Part shown: in pieces, positions 20,460-42,396 of the stretch
Numbering within the stretch: the stretch's first letter is position 1
Layout: every line of letters begins with the position of its first letter
Assembly: GCF_010727605.1 (NCBI RefSeq)
Contig: NZ_AP022568.1
Coordinates: 1 to 64,000, forward strand
Length of the DNA: 64,000 nucleotides
Direction of reading: 5' to 3'
DNA from: Mycobacterium simiae
Lineage (GTDB): Bacteria; Actinomycetota; Actinomycetes; Mycobacteriales; Mycobacteriaceae
Position numbers and translations under genes: made by a program
The notes under the pieces: generated by a model
Databases searched by the model: none
What the model saw: the letters and a program-made list of their open reading frames with translations, nothing else
What the model was told of the DNA's origin: nothing

Positions 20460-23400
20460 TTACGAGCCGAGTTCTTCGTCGAGGATGGCGAAGAGTTCAC
20501 TTTCGGTAGCCGTGTGAATGTCCTCGTCATCGGGTTCGTGCCGGTCGATGGGGTCTTGGCGGGCGCCGAGCGTGCCCAGCAGGGCTTGGATGCGGGTGGT
20601 CAGGCGCGACTTGTCCTCGGGCCGCCAATCCGGCTGGTTGAGCAGTGTTTGCAGCTCGCGGGTGATCTGGTTGAACCGCGCCATCAGGTCGGCAGGTTTA
20701 GCGGTCCCGGGGTCGGGAGCAGCGGACGCCGCCAGGCGGGAGTCGAGATGTTCCGCCAAGACCAGCGGTGTCGGGTAGTCGAAGATCAGCGTGGGTGAAA
20801 GGGTGAGTCCGGTCGCGGTTTTCAGCCGGTTGCGTAATTCCACCGCGGTCAGGGAGTCGAAGCCGAGATCCTGGAAGACGCTGCCGGCGTTGATGTCGGC
20901 GGCGTGGGCACGACCCAGCACCGTGGCGGCGTTGCGGCACACCAATTCCACCAATTCGGTGTGGCGCTGCTCTGCCGACAACCCGTGCAGACGTGCCACC
21001 AGGCTGGTCGTTGAGGCGGAGATGGTTTCGCTCTCGTCGATGATGCGGCGGATCGGTCGGGTGACCAGCTGGCTGAGCAGCCGCGGCAGCGACGCGCTGT
21101 TTTCCGCCAATGCGCCGGCGTCGATGCGGGCGGCCACCATCGCCGGCTGCTCGGTGAGCATCGCGGCATCGAAAAGCCGTAACGCCTGTTCGGTGGCCAT
21201 GGGTGCCAGTCCGCTTCGGCTCATGCGGGCTTTGTCGCGCTCGTCGAGGTGTCCGGTCATGCCGCTGGCCTGTTCCCACAGCCCCCAGGCCACCGACAAC
21301 CCCGGCAGACCCTGCGCCCGCCGCGCAGTCGCCAACGCGTCGAGGAAACTGTTAGCCGCCGCATAGTTACCCTGCCCCGGCGAACCAACGATGCCAGCCA
21401 TCGACGAAAACAACACAAACGCCGACACATCGTGATCCCGGGTCAACTCATGCAAATTCCACGCACCATCAACCTTGGCCCGCAACACCACATCCATCCG
21501 CTCCGGCGTCAACGAACCAATCAACCCATCATCGAGCACACCAGCGGCATGGAACACACCCCGCAACGGATACCGCGGCGACAACCCCCCAACCAACTCA
21601 CCCACCGCCCCGCGATCAGCCACATCACAGGCCACCACCGACACCTCAGCCCCCGCCACCGTCAGCCGGTCCACCACCTCAGCGGCCCCCTGCGCCTCGG
21701 CCCCCCGACGACTCACCAACACCACATGGCCCACCCCATACCGGGTCACCAGATGCTCAGCCACCGCCGCACCAGCCATCCCGGTACCCCCAGTAATCAC
21801 CACACTGCCACCAGCCAAGCCACCCCCCGACGTCGCAAGCAAGCGATCGTCGGGACCATCCGGCAACGTCAACACCACCTTGCCGATCTGGCGGGCCTGA
21901 CTAACAAACCGATACGCCGCCGACGCCGACCGCACGTCAAACACCTTGACGGGCAACGGCGTTAACACACCGGCATCGAAGAGTCCGACCAGATCCGAGA
22001 GCATCGACGCGATATGGTCCGGACCGGCTTCCATCAGGTCGAAGGCGCGGTAGCGCACGCCCTCGGGGACGGTGGCGGGTCACGCAGGTCGGTCTTGCCC
22101 ATCTCGATGAACCGCCCACCATTGACCAACAACCGCAACGACGCATCCAGAAACTCCCCAGCCAGCGAGTTAAGCACCACATCCACCCCACCACCACCGG
22201 TAGTGGCCAAAAACTTCTGCTCAAACTCCGTGCTGCGGGTATCACCAATATGATCATCATCAAAACCCAACGCCCGCAACGTGTCCCACTTACCACGACT
22301 CGCGGTGACAAACACCTCCGCACCCCAATACCGAGCCAACTGCACCGCAGCCATCCCCACCCCACCGGTAGCCGCATGCACCAACACCCGCTCACCGGCC
22401 TTCACCCCGGCCAACACCGACAACCCATACAACGCCGTCAAAAACACCACCGGCACCCCCGCCGCCTGCACCAACGACCACCCCGCCGGCACCACCGTCA
22501 CCAACCGCGCATCCACCACCGCCTCAGCACCCACCACCCCCAACAAACCCAGCACCGCATCACCCACCGCAAACCCGGTCACACCGGAGCCCACCTCCAC
22601 CACGACGCCCGCACCCTCAGCCCCCAGTTCACCGCCACCGGGATACATCCCCAACGCCACCAACACATCCCGGAAGTTGACCCCCACCGCGGCCACCGCA
22701 ACCCGCACCTGCCCGGGCGCCAATTCAGTGCGGGGTAGCGGGCGAACGACCAGATCTTCCAGGGTTCCGCCACCGCCCACCGTCATCCGCCACTGTCCGG
22801 GGGGCAGCACCGACACCGACCGGGACGGGGTCAGTCGGGCGGCGTGAGCGACACCGCAGCGCACCACCACCTGCGACTCCCCACACCCCACCACATCGGC
22901 AACATCCAACGACCCATCCGAATCGACCAACACCACCCGACCCGGCTGCTCAGCTTGAGCCGACCGCACCAACCCCCACACCGCCGCACCCGCCAAATCG
23001 GCCACACCCTCACCGGCCAACCCCACCGCACCCCGCGTCAACACCACCAACAAACGCGCATCATCACCGGCCAACCACGACTGCAACACCCCCAACGCCT
23101 CATGCGTGGCCGCATACACCGACCCCACCGACACCCCCGACGACGGCTCCCACACCCACACACCCTCGACCCCAACCACAACCGACTCCCACGACACCGG
23201 CGACCAGGTCACCTCCAGCAGTCCGCCGCCGGCCCGCGGCGCCGCGTTGAGTTGTGCCGCCGCGACGGGTCGAACCACCAACTCGCGCACCGACAGCACC
23301 GGCAGCCCGGCGCTGTCGGCCAGATCCACCGACACCGCGCTGACGCCGATCGGCGCGATCCGCACCCGGACCCGTGACGCGCCCGCGGCATGCAAACACA

Positions 23401-26400
23401 CACCCTGCCAGGAGAACGGCAACATCGTCTCGGCCTGGTCGCCGACCACGCCCATCGCGTGCAGGGCGGCGTCCAGCAGCACAGGGTGGATGCCGAAACC
23501 GTCGACCGCGCCGCCGGCCGCCTCGGGCACGGTGACCTCGGCAAACACGTCATTGTCCACGCGCCACATGGCGTGCAGGCCTTGGAAAGCCGGACCATAT
23601 TCGTAGCCACGTCGCGACAACTGCGGGTAGGCGTCGGTGACGTCGATCGCGGTGGCCCCCACCGGTGGCCACACGGACAGGTCGGCGGCCGGTGCGGCCG
23701 GTTCGGTGCTCAGCAGCCCCTCGGCGTGTAGCGTCCATTCCGAATCGTCTTGTACGGCACGGGAATAGATCGACACCGATCGCCGGTCCGAGTCGGCCCC
23801 GGAGCTCACCGGGCCCACCAGGACCTGCACCTGCGCCCCGTCGCCCGGCGGCAGCACCAAGGGCGCCGACAAGGTGAGTTCGTCGACCACGGCGCAGCCG
23901 ACCTCGTCGCCGGCCCGCAACGCCAATTCCACGAAACCGGCGCCGGGGAACAGCACCACGCCGGCCACCGCGTGATCGCTCAGCCAGGGCTGCGCAGCCA
24001 GCGACAACCAACCGGTCAGCACCACCCCGCCGGAATCGGGTCGCTGCACGACGGCACCGAGCAGGCCGTGTTCGGCGCCGGCCATACCCAGCGTGTGCGG
24101 GTCGCCGCCGCCAGTCTGAACCGGCGGCAACCAGAATCGTCTCCGCTGGAACGCGTAGGTCGGCAAGTCGACCGGCGTCGCACCGGGGAACACCGAGGGC
24201 CAATCGACCGCCACACCGCCGGCATGCGCCTGGCCCGCCGACAACCAGAACCGGTCCAGGCCGCCGTCGTCGCGACCCAGCGTCGGAATCACGATCGGCT
24301 CCAAGGCGTTTCGTTCCGCAATCGTGTCTTCAATGCCGGCGATCAGTACCGGATGCGGGCTTGACTCGACGAATACCTGATATCCCGCCTCACCGGCGGT
24401 GCGCACCGCCTGGTCGAACTGCACCGTCTGGCGGATGCTGCGGTACCAGTAGTCGGCGTTCAGTCCGGCGGTGTCGATGGATTCACCGGTGACGGTCGAG
24501 ATGAAGGTCACCGAGGACGAGCGTGGCACGATACCGGCCAGCGCCTGAGCCAGCGGTTCACGGATCGGCTCGATCTGCCCCGAGTGCGAGGCGTAGTCGA
24601 CGTCGATGCGGCGGGCACGGACGTCGGCGGTCTCGCAACGGCGCATCAACTCCTCGAGCGCATCGACCTCGCCGGATACGACTACAGCCGAAAGACCGTT
24701 GATCGCAGCGATGTTCAGCAGATCACCGAAGGGCTCCAAGAGTTCGCGGGTCCGGGACAATCCGCACGCCAACGAGACCATGCCGCCCAACCCCGACAAT
24801 TGCAGCAACAGCCGGCTGCGCAGCGCCACCACCCGGGCGGCGTCGTCGAGCGACAGCGCGCCGGCCACATAGGCCGCGGCGATCTCGCCCTGTGAATGTC
24901 CGATAACCGCGTCGGGGTGCACCCCGATCGAACGCCACAACGCGGCCAACGACACCATCATCGCCCACAGCACGGGCTGCACCACGTCCACCCGCTCCAG
25001 ACCCGGCGCACCCGGCGCGGCGCGGATGACGTCGATCAACGACCAGTCCACGTACTCGCCGAGCGCCTTGCCGCAGCGGTTCAGATGCTCGGCGAATACC
25101 GGTGCGGAGTCGAGTAATTGGGCGCCCATGCCGAGCCACTGCGAACCCTGGCCGGGGAAAACGAACACCGTCTTACCGACGCCGCGGGCGCGTCCGGTCA
25201 CGACGTTGGGTCCAGGCTCACCGGCGGCGAGACCGGCCAGCCCCGCGGCGAGCTGGCCGCGGTTGCCGACGACCACCGCCCGATGCTCGAAAGTCGAGCG
25301 GGTCGACACCAGCGAGAAGCCCACATCGTCGACGTCGAGGCCGGGTTCGGCCTGCAGCCGCGTCAGCAACCGCTGCGCCTGGCCGGCCAGCGCCTCCGGG
25401 GATCGCGCCGATAACACCCATGGAACCGGGCGTGAGTCGTTATTTGCAGTACTGTCAAGGGTTTTCGATGATGATGGAACTGCTGGCGCCTGTTCCAAGA
25501 TCACGTGCGCGTTCGTGCCGCTGATCCCGAACGACGACACCCCGGCCCGGCGCGGCCGGTCTCGCGGCGGCCATGGCTGGTGGTTGGTCAACAGTGACAC
25601 CGCACCGGCCGACCAATCCACGTGCGGCGTCGGCACATCCACGTGCAGCGTCTTGGGCATGATGCCGTGGCGCATCGCCTGCACCATCTTGATGACACCG
25701 GCCACACCGGCCGCGGCCGAGGTGTGACCCATGTTGGACTTGATCGAGCCGAGCCACAACGGCTGACCGGCCGGGCGACCCTGCCCGTAGGTGGCCAGGA
25801 TCGCTTGCGCCTCAATGGGATCGCCGAGCGTAGTCCCGGTGCCGTGGCCCTCGACCAGATCGACGTCGGCGGTGCCCAGCCGAGCGTTTTCCAACGCCGC
25901 GCGGATCACGCGTTGCTGTGCGGGTCCGTTAGGGGTGGCCAGGCCGTTGGAGGCACCGTCCTGATTGACCGCGGAGCCGCGCACCAGCGCCAACACCCGG
26001 TGGCCCAGCCGCCGCGCGTCGGCCAGCCGCTCTAGCACCAGCGCGCCGACGCCCTCGGCGAAGCCGGTTCCGTCGGCTGCGCCGGCATACGCCTTGCACC
26101 GGCCGTCGGGAGACAGCGCACGCTGCCGGCTAAATTCCACGAACATCGCCGGGGTGGCCATCACCGTCACACCGCCGACCAACGCCAAATCACATTCGCC
26201 CGATCGCAGTGCGCGGGCAGCGAGATGTAGAGCCACTAGCGACGACGAGCACGCGGTGTCCACCGAGACGGCCGGACCCTCCAGCCCCAACGAATACGCG
26301 ACTCGTCCAGAGGCGACGCTTAGCGTCGAGCCGCGCAACCCGTAGCGCTCCAGGTCTCCAGGCACCCGGCCCTGGCCGCCGTACGATCCGTGGAAAATGC

Positions 26401-26866
26401 CAGCGAAAACCCCGGTCGCCGAGCCCCGCAAGGTGATCGGGTCGATTCCGGCCCGCTCCAGCGCCTCCCACGACACTTCCAGCAGCAACCGCTGCTGCGG
26501 ATCCATCGCCAGCGCCTCACTCGGCGCGATTCCGAAGAACGCCGCGTCGAAATCGGCTACCTGCGAAAGGAATCCGCCGCTGCGAGTATAGGACTTTCCC
26601 GTCGCATCGGGATCCGGATCGAACAGTGCAGCCCGGTCCCAGCCGCGGTCGACCGGGAACTCCGACACCACGTCGCGACCCTCGACGACCATGTCCCACA
26701 AGGCCTCCGGGGAATCGATTCCACCCGGGTAGCGGCAGGCCATGCCCACCAGCGCCATCGGTTCGCTCGCCGCGGCCAGGTACTCGCGGTTTTCCCGCTT
26801 GAGCCGCTCGTTGTCCTTCAGCGATGCCCGCAGGGCCTGGATCAGCTCGTCGGAACTGCTAGTCAT
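20460..26866 (-). CDS. pks7: Type I PKS module KS-AT-DH-ER-KR-ACP (Pks7-like), one frameshift
   Basis: About 2136 residues, near the size of M. tuberculosis Pks7. The N-terminal docking helix ([20 protein letters not shown]) is followed by KS ([11 protein letters not shown], Cys near 206), AT (GHSQGE near 657, and [10 protein letters not shown] near 758; YASH indicates methylmalonyl-CoA), DH ([10 protein letters not shown] near 964), structural KR half, ER ([11 protein letters not shown] near 1497), KR (Tyr near 1832, LDD motif) and ACP ([14 protein letters not shown] near 2002). The tail ends [15 protein letters not shown], like the pks8 tail. One G is missing at about 22076-22079 (CGGGTC where the pks8 twin has CGGGGTC), which stops the frame within ER. 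The start is 61 bases after pks10 and its stop is 17 bases before pks8, consistent with one transcript. Confidence 0.91.
21202..22715 (-). repeat. PKS cassette copy A1 (in pks7), near-identical to 14826-16333
   Basis: Partner of the repeat in pks8. The right boundary is sharp: after CGCACCTGCCC the two copies diverge at once. The coding strand in this cassette prefers TTG, GTG, GGT and GGG codons, unlike CTG/GTC/GGC in the neighbouring KS and AT regions. Confidence 0.9.
22832..23206 (-). repeat. PKS cassette copy A2 (structural KR half), matches 16456-16830
   Basis: Partner of the block in pks8, at the same offset of 6376 bases as the left edge of the main cassette. The mosaic of identical and divergent blocks is typical of gene conversion tracts. 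Confidence 0.85.
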
Positions 26867-26927
26867 GCAACACGACCCTCTCGTGTCGCCCTGGCCGCGC
26901 GGTGCGGCGACTCACGCCCGACTTGCA

Positions 26928-27989
26928 TCAGTGCCAGCGCAGCAATACCAGTTCCGAGCAGAAGCCGGGTCCCATCGCGAGCATCAGGCCCGGACTGCCG
27001 CTGGGCGGCGGTTTGGCCAGGGTGTCGCGCAGCACGTGCAGTACCGAGGCCGACGACAGGTTGCCGATTTCGCCAAGCGACCGCCAGGTCAGTTCCAGGG
27101 CCTGCGGGGACAGGCTGAGCGCGGCGTTGATCGCCTCGATGACCTTGGGGCCGCCGGGGTGGCTGACGAAGGCGCCGATGTCGGTCGCGGTCAGGCCGTG
27201 CGCGCCGAGGAACGCGGTGACGTCGTCTTCGATGTATTGCTCGACGACGGCCGCGACGTCTTTCGACAGGACCAGCTCGAAACCGGTGGTGCCGACGTCG
27301 TAGCCCATTGTGCGCAGCGAATCCGGGTACAAGTGGCTGCGCGAATCCAGGACATCGGGGCCGTGCGCGTCGATCTCCCCGGCGCGGCGGTCGCCCACCG
27401 CGACCACCGCCGCGGACCCGTCGGCAAACAGCGCGCTGCCGACCAGCCCGGCCAGCGAGGGTTTATAGCCGGGATAGGTCAACGAGCACAGTTCCACCGA
27501 GATCAGCGCCGCCGCACCGTCGGGGGCGCCGCGCAGGTAGTCATTGAGACGGGCCACGCCGGCCGCGCCGGCCACACAGCCCAGCCCGAAAAGGGGGACC
27601 CGGCGCACGTCCTCGCGCAGCCCGACCCGTCCGGCGATCCGGGCGTCGATCGACGGGATGGCCAGCCCGGTCACCGTCGTCGTGATCAGCACGTCCAGGT
27701 CGCGCGGATGGACCCCGGCCTCGTCGAGGGCGCCGGTGAGCGCCTCACAGCCCAACTCGACGGCGTTGTCGATGTAGATCTGGTTCGCCACCCCGAAGTC
27801 GGTCAGTGACGGGTAGCGCTCCAGCGGGATCACCAAGTGGCGGCTGTTGACCTTGGCGCTGGTGTGCAGCTGCCGAACGATGTCCTCGTAGCCCTCGAAC
27901 TCCGGAATGCTCACGAAGAAGTCGGTGAGTTCGCGCTGGGAGTAGCGATACGGAGGCAACGCACCGTAGACGCCCGCGATGACGCTCAT
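26928..27989 (-). CDS. pks10: type III polyketide synthase Pks10
   Basis: An intact 353-residue chalcone-synthase-type enzyme. The catalytic triad is visible: Cys138 in [11 protein letters not shown], His277 in FVSHPGGPK and Asn310 in GEIGNLSS. It ends [14 protein letters not shown]. Type III synthases of mycobacteria extend long acyl-CoA or ACP-bound starters with malonyl or methylmalonyl units to alkylpyrones or related products. The gene starts 143 bases after argH on the same strand and leads the pks run. It is the intact paralog of pks11 at the other end of the run, so the type I modules are bracketed by two type III enzymes. Confidence 0.95.
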   Translation of the reverse strand: MSVIAGVYGALPPYRYSQRELTDFFVSIPEFEGYEDIVRQLHTSAKVNSRHLVIPLERYPSLTDFGVANQIYIDNAVELGCEALTGALDEAGVHPRDLDVLITTTVTGLAIPSIDARIAGRVGLREDVRRVPLFGLGCVAGAAGVARLNDYLRGAPDGAAALISVELCSLTYPGYKPSLAGLVGSALFADGSAAVVAVGDRRAGEIDAHGPDVLDSRSHLYPDSLRTMGYDVGTTGFELVLSKDVAAVVEQYIEDDVTAFLGAHGLTATDIGAFVSHPGGPKVIEAINAALSLSPQALELTWRSLGEIGNLSSASVLHVLRDTLAKPPPSGSPGLMLAMGPGFCSELVLLRWH

Positions 27990-28132
27990 TGGCCCCCCTT
28001 GGTAATGGCAGACATGTTCAGCCGTTCAACCTTAGCGCTGTTAGCTGGGAGTTTAGCCCTCTTGGCGGGCCGGTGCCGAGACAAGCCGCCGCAAAAAGAC
28101 GGCCACAGCAAACCGCCAGTTCCGCGGTGGAG

Positions 28133-30762
<2,630 letters not shown>

Positions 30763-30787
30763 GAATCAGTCTCCAGTCTTTTGAGTG

Positions 30788-33507
<2,720 letters not shown>

Positions 33508-33511
<4 letters not shown>

Positions 33512-34391
33512 GCGGGCACCACCTTGGTGCCGGTGCCCGCGTTGGTGAACAGCTCCACCAGCACACAGTGCTCGACCCGGCCGTCGATGACGTGGGCGCT
33601 GGGCACGCCCCCCGAGACTGCCCGCAGACACGCCTCGATCTTGGGAATCATTCCCGCCTCCAAAGTGGGTAACAGTTGCGCCAGTGTGGCGGTGTCGATT
33701 TCGCTGACCAGCGAGTCGCGGTCCGGCCAGCTGGTGTACAGGCCCTCGACATCGGTAAGCATCAACAGCTTTTCGGCGCCGAGCGCTTCTGCCAGCGCGG
33801 CAGCGGCGGTGTCGGCGTTGATGTTGTGCACCACGCCCTCGGCATCCGGTGCGAGCGTCGATACCACCGGGATACGCCGCGCCGCAATTAAATCCAGCAC
33901 CGCGGCGGTGTTGACCTTGTCGACGTCGCCGACCAGGCCGATGTCGGTGGCCACACCGTCGACGGTGACGCTGCGCCGCACCGCGGTGAACAACTGCGCG
34001 TCCTCGCCGGTGATGCCGACGGCGTACGGCCCGTACGCGTTGATCATGTTGACCAGCTCGCGGCCCACCTGGCCGAACAGCACCATTCGCGCGACGTCGA
34101 GCACCTCCGGTGTGGTGACCCGGAATCCACCCTTGAAGTCGCCCTTGTCGATGCCGAGCCGGCGCAGCATGGCGGTGATCTGGGGCCCGCCGCCGTGCAC
34201 GACGACGGGATGGATGCCACAGTTGCGCAGGAAGGCCATGTCCGCGGCGAACGCTCGGCGCAGGGACTCGTCGGTCATCGCGTTGCCGCCGTACTTGACG
34301 ACGACGATCCGCCCGTGCAGTTGCTTGAGCCACGGCAACGCTTCGGCCAGCACCTGGGCCTTGACCTGGGTGGGTAGTTCGTCCGTGCTGG

Positions 34392-34395
<4 letters not shown>
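33508..34395 (-). CDS. argB: N-acetylglutamate kinase
   Basis: Phosphorylates N-acetylglutamate and is usually the arginine-feedback step. The ATG at 34395 ([20 protein letters not shown]) overlaps the argJ stop (ATGA). It has the nucleotide-binding KYGGNAM, substrate loop [14 protein letters not shown] and [12 protein letters not shown]; 295 residues. The N-terminal helix before the kinase core is typical of arginine-sensitive hexameric forms. Frame intact. Confidence 0.97.
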
Positions 34396-36714
<2,319 letters not shown>

Positions 36715-36721
36715 TGGCTTG

Positions 36722-39237
36722 TCAGGTGCGTAATTCGGCGCCGACGGCCTCGGCGGCCCGCCGCACCGCCGCGTCGCGGGCCGCGCTGGCATCGTCCTCG
36801 GTCAGCGTGCGATCCGGCGCCCGGAATCGCAACGCGAATGTCAGCGACTTGCGGCCCTCGCCGATCTGCGGGCCGCTGAACACGTCGAACAGCTGAAGGT
36901 CTTCCAGCAGTTCACCGGCACCCGCACGGACCGCGTCCGCCACTGCCTGCGCCGGCACATCCGCGGCCACCACCAAGCTGACGTCCTGGAACACGGCCGG
37001 AAACGGCGATACCCGGGGCGCCGGCAGGGTCGAGGTAATGGGTAGCGCGTCGAGGTCGAGTTCTAGGGCGCAGGTGCCCTTCGGCAACCCGGACCGCTCG
37101 ATGACGGCCGGATGCAGCTGACCCGCGTGACCCACGACGGTCTGGCCGACCAGCACCGCCGCGCACCGTCCCGGATGCCACGGCAGCTGCTGCGCCGCCC
37201 GCAGCGTGACATCGATTCCGCTGGCGCGCGCGATGGTCCGCACCGCATCGAGTGCGTCGGCGGCGTCGGCCGCCCGGCCTGGGCCCCACGGTCCGCGTGG
37301 TTCGCGCAACCCCGCGAGCACCGCCGCGACGTGTTGCGGCTGCCGAGGCAGCGACGCGTCGACGGTGGCGATCTCGGCATCGGTCGGGCGCCGGTCGACC
37401 GGAATCAGCGCGATGCCGCGAGTGTGTTCGGTCGGTTGCACCACCTGGGCAATGGCATACAGCGCCGCATTGACCAGGCCACGAGACACGTTGCGGCTCA
37501 AAGCTTCCAGCAAACCGGGCAGCAAGGTGGTGGCAAGCTCCGGACGATCGGCGTCCAGCGGATTGAGTACCCGGGTGGTGCTGCGCCGCGGGTCGTCGGC
37601 GGGCAGGCCCCACAGGTCGAAAACTCCGGCGGGCAGAAACGGCGTGGGCAGGATCTCGACGAACCCGGACTGGGCCAGCGCCTTGCCGATCGCCCGGCGG
37701 CGCTTCTGTACCGCCGTCAGACCCCGCCCCGCGGGTGCCTGGGGCAGTACCGACGGGACGACCTCCAGCCCCTCCAGCCGCAACACCTCCTCGACCAGAT
37801 CCGCCGGCTGCACCAGGTCAGGCCGCCAACTCGGCGGGGTCACCGTGAGCACGTCGCCGGATTCGGCGACGGTGGCGCCGATTTGGGCCAGGCGGCGGGC
37901 CGTAGTGCCCGGGGCGTAGCCCACCCCGGCAACCCGATCCGGCAGGTCGGCCGGGATGGCGATCGGCGCTCCCGCCCAATCGTCGGCCGAGGTGCCGACG
38001 GGCGGATCGCCACGCCAGTCGGTCAAGGTCGGCGAGACGGTTCCCCCGGCGATGTCGGCCAGCAGCGCGGCACACCGGTCCAGCGCGGCCACCGAGATGG
38101 CCGGATCGACCGAGCGCTCGTAGCGGCGCGCGGCCTCGCTGGGCAGATGCAGGCGGCGCTGAGTGCGCGACACCGCGGCCGGATCCCAAACCGCCGCCTC
38201 CAGCAGCACGTCCGTCGAATCGTCGCGCACCTCGGTGCTGGCAGCGCCCATCACTCCGCCGATCGCGGTCGTCGCGACGTCGTCGACGATCAGCACATCC
38301 GCCGGATCGAGGTTGCGCTCAACATCATCGAGCGTGACGACGGTCTCGCCGGGCCGGGCGAACCGCACGGCGAAACCGCCGGTGATCCGGTTGCGGTCGT
38401 GGGCATGCATGGGGTGGCCCAGTTCCAGCATCACGTAGTTGGTCGTGTCCACCGCCGGGGAGGTGGCACGGATGCCGGCCAGCAGCAACCGGCGCTGCAG
38501 CCACCACGGCGACACCGCGGTGGGGTCGATCCCGGTGACCGGGCGCAGCGCGAAACGACGCACACCGGTCTCGGCCTGCACGGTCAACGGCCAGGCCTCC
38601 CCCTCGGCCGGCAGCGGCTTCACCACGGCCTCGGAGGCCGGGTCGACGAAGTCCACGTCGTAGGCGCAGGCGAGCTCGCGCGCCACCCCGCGCACCGACA
38701 TGCAGTAACCCCGATCCGGTGTGATGGCCAGGTCGAAGACCACGTCGTCGAGGCCGAGCACCTCGGCCGCGGCGGCACCCGGTTTGCCAGTGCCGGGTGG
38801 CAGCACCAGAATGCCGGAATGGTCGGTGCCCAAGCCCAATTCGGCGGCAGAGCAGATCATCCCGTCGGAGGTGCGGCCGTAGGTCTTGCGGGCGGTGATC
38901 ACGAAGTCACCGGGCAGCGTGGTCCCCGGCAACGCCACCACTACCAGATCACCGACGGCGAAGTTCGTTGCACCGCAAACGATTCCGCGATCCTGGCCAG
39001 CACCGACATCCACCAGGCAGGCGCGGATCGGCTTCTTGAATCCGGTGAGCTCCTCGATGGCGCTGACCCGTCCCACTGTCAGCGGGCCGTCGACCGGCCC
39101 GAGCGTGATGACATCCTCGACCTCATGGCCAATGCGCACCAGCGTCTGCTCGACCTCATCCGGGCCGGGATCCCACGCCGGAGCTCCGACGGCGCCGGCA
39201 TTCAAGACCTCGCGTAACCAGCTGTACGGGATTCGCA

Positions 39238-39238
<1 letters not shown>
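36722..39238 (-). CDS. pheT: phenylalanyl-tRNA synthetase beta subunit
   Basis: With PheS forms the alpha2-beta2 synthetase. 838 residues: N-terminal tRNA-binding OB fold ([20 protein letters not shown] near 75-100), B3/B4 editing domain, B5 and the C-terminal anticodon-binding fold ([16 protein letters not shown] near 755). The ATG at 39238 shares one base with the pheS stop (TAATG), so the two are coupled. Frame intact. Confidence 0.97.
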
Positions 39239-41257
<2,019 letters not shown>

Positions 41258-41305
41258 TATGAGGGCTAAATTGTTTCGGCTTCGTGATGGGAGGCTGTCA
41301 ACTCC

Positions 41306-42193
41306 CTAAGAGTGTTCCAGGCGGTAGATGACCAGCTCTGGCGGGATGCCCGGAGTTTTCGGCGAAAACACCGATTTACGTGCGCGTTTCGCGACCACAC
41401 CGAGGGCGTCGAGCTCGCTTGCCGGCACTGAATTCAGCGCCGTGCTGGAGATCATGATGCCGCCTTTTGTGGCGCGTTCCATAACGCGCGCGGCGATATT
41501 CACGTCGACGCCGAGCCAATCCGCGGCCAACCGCTGCGGCCGACCGGTGTGGATTCCCACCCGCATCCGAGGCCGGTAACCCGCCACCTCGACCGACCGC
41601 ATCGCCTCGTCGGCGGCCAGCACCGCCCGGACCGCGACGTCCGGGCGACGGAACACCGCCATGATGCCGTCGCCCATCCGTTTGACGATGTGGCCGCCCT
41701 CGTCGAGCAGTGGCGGCTCGACCGCCCGGGACACCTGGCGCAGCAACGACAACGCCGCGTCGTCGCCAGCCTCCAGTGACCACGTCGAGAACCCGACCAG
41801 ATCGGTGAAGACCAGCGTCGCTTCCGGGTTGGCGGGACGTCGCGACACCGCCTCGGTGAGCGCCTGCCACACCTGCAGCACTCCCAAACTGACCTCGCGC
41901 GACGCGGCGTCGCGGTCCCCCAGCAACCGGTCGGCGGCGCGCGCCGCCGCGCGCGGACCGCCGTCGCCCGCGGTCGAGAGTGGATCGCCGAACTCGGGAT
42001 CCCCGGGCAGCAGCCGTCGCGCTCGCCGCAGGAAGGCCACCACACCCGGGCTGCGGTTGGCGTTCTGCCACCACTGGGCCGCGCTCTGTAGCGACACCGG
42101 GGATCGGGGCGCCGCCCCCGTCACGTCGTCACCGACTCGGATTCTGCAGGACTGCCCGGATCCGCATCGCGAGGCGCGAATTCCACGTGGCAA
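41306..42193 (-). CDS. class III adenylate cyclase (Rv1647-like)
   Basis: Soluble cyclase of about 270-295 residues. The catalytic domain (about residues 125-285) has LVFTDLVGFSTWSLEAGD (first metal Asp), IVKRMGDGIMAVF (second metal Asp) and GVDVNIAARVMERAT (transition-state region). It converts ATP to cAMP as a homodimer. The start is uncertain: a TTG at 42193 and a GTG at 42124 are both possible and neither has a clear ribosome site. In M. tuberculosis PE17 lies next to this gene; here no PE gene is seen. Confidence 0.88.
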   Translation of the reverse strand: MPRGIRASRCGSGQSCRIRVGDDVTGAAPRSPVSLQSAAQWWQNANRSPGVVAFLRRARRLLPGDPEFGDPLSTAGDGGPRAAARAADRLLGDRDAASREVSLGVLQVWQALTEAVSRRPANPEATLVFTDLVGFSTWSLEAGDDAALSLLRQVSRAVEPPLLDEGGHIVKRMGDGIMAVFRRPDVAVRAVLAADEAMRSVEVAGYRPRMRVGIHTGRPQRLAADWLGVDVNIAARVMERATKGGIMISSTALNSVPASELDALGVVAKRARKSVFSPKTPGIPPELVIYRLEHS

Positions 42194-42396
42194 GGGTAAG
42201 TACTTTCGGGGAAGCCGGGCAACGAACCCGTCCCGGTTGTGGCGAACACCGCCCCCGCGTTCTCATCCCCGCCTCATCACGGGCATGCCACACGCGGATG
42301 GAATCTCGGTAACACGTCCACCCGTGGCGCACCGAAACGTAGACAACAACCGTTGTCAAAGTTATCGTGAGCGCAGTAAGGAAGTAGGAGGTCGTG

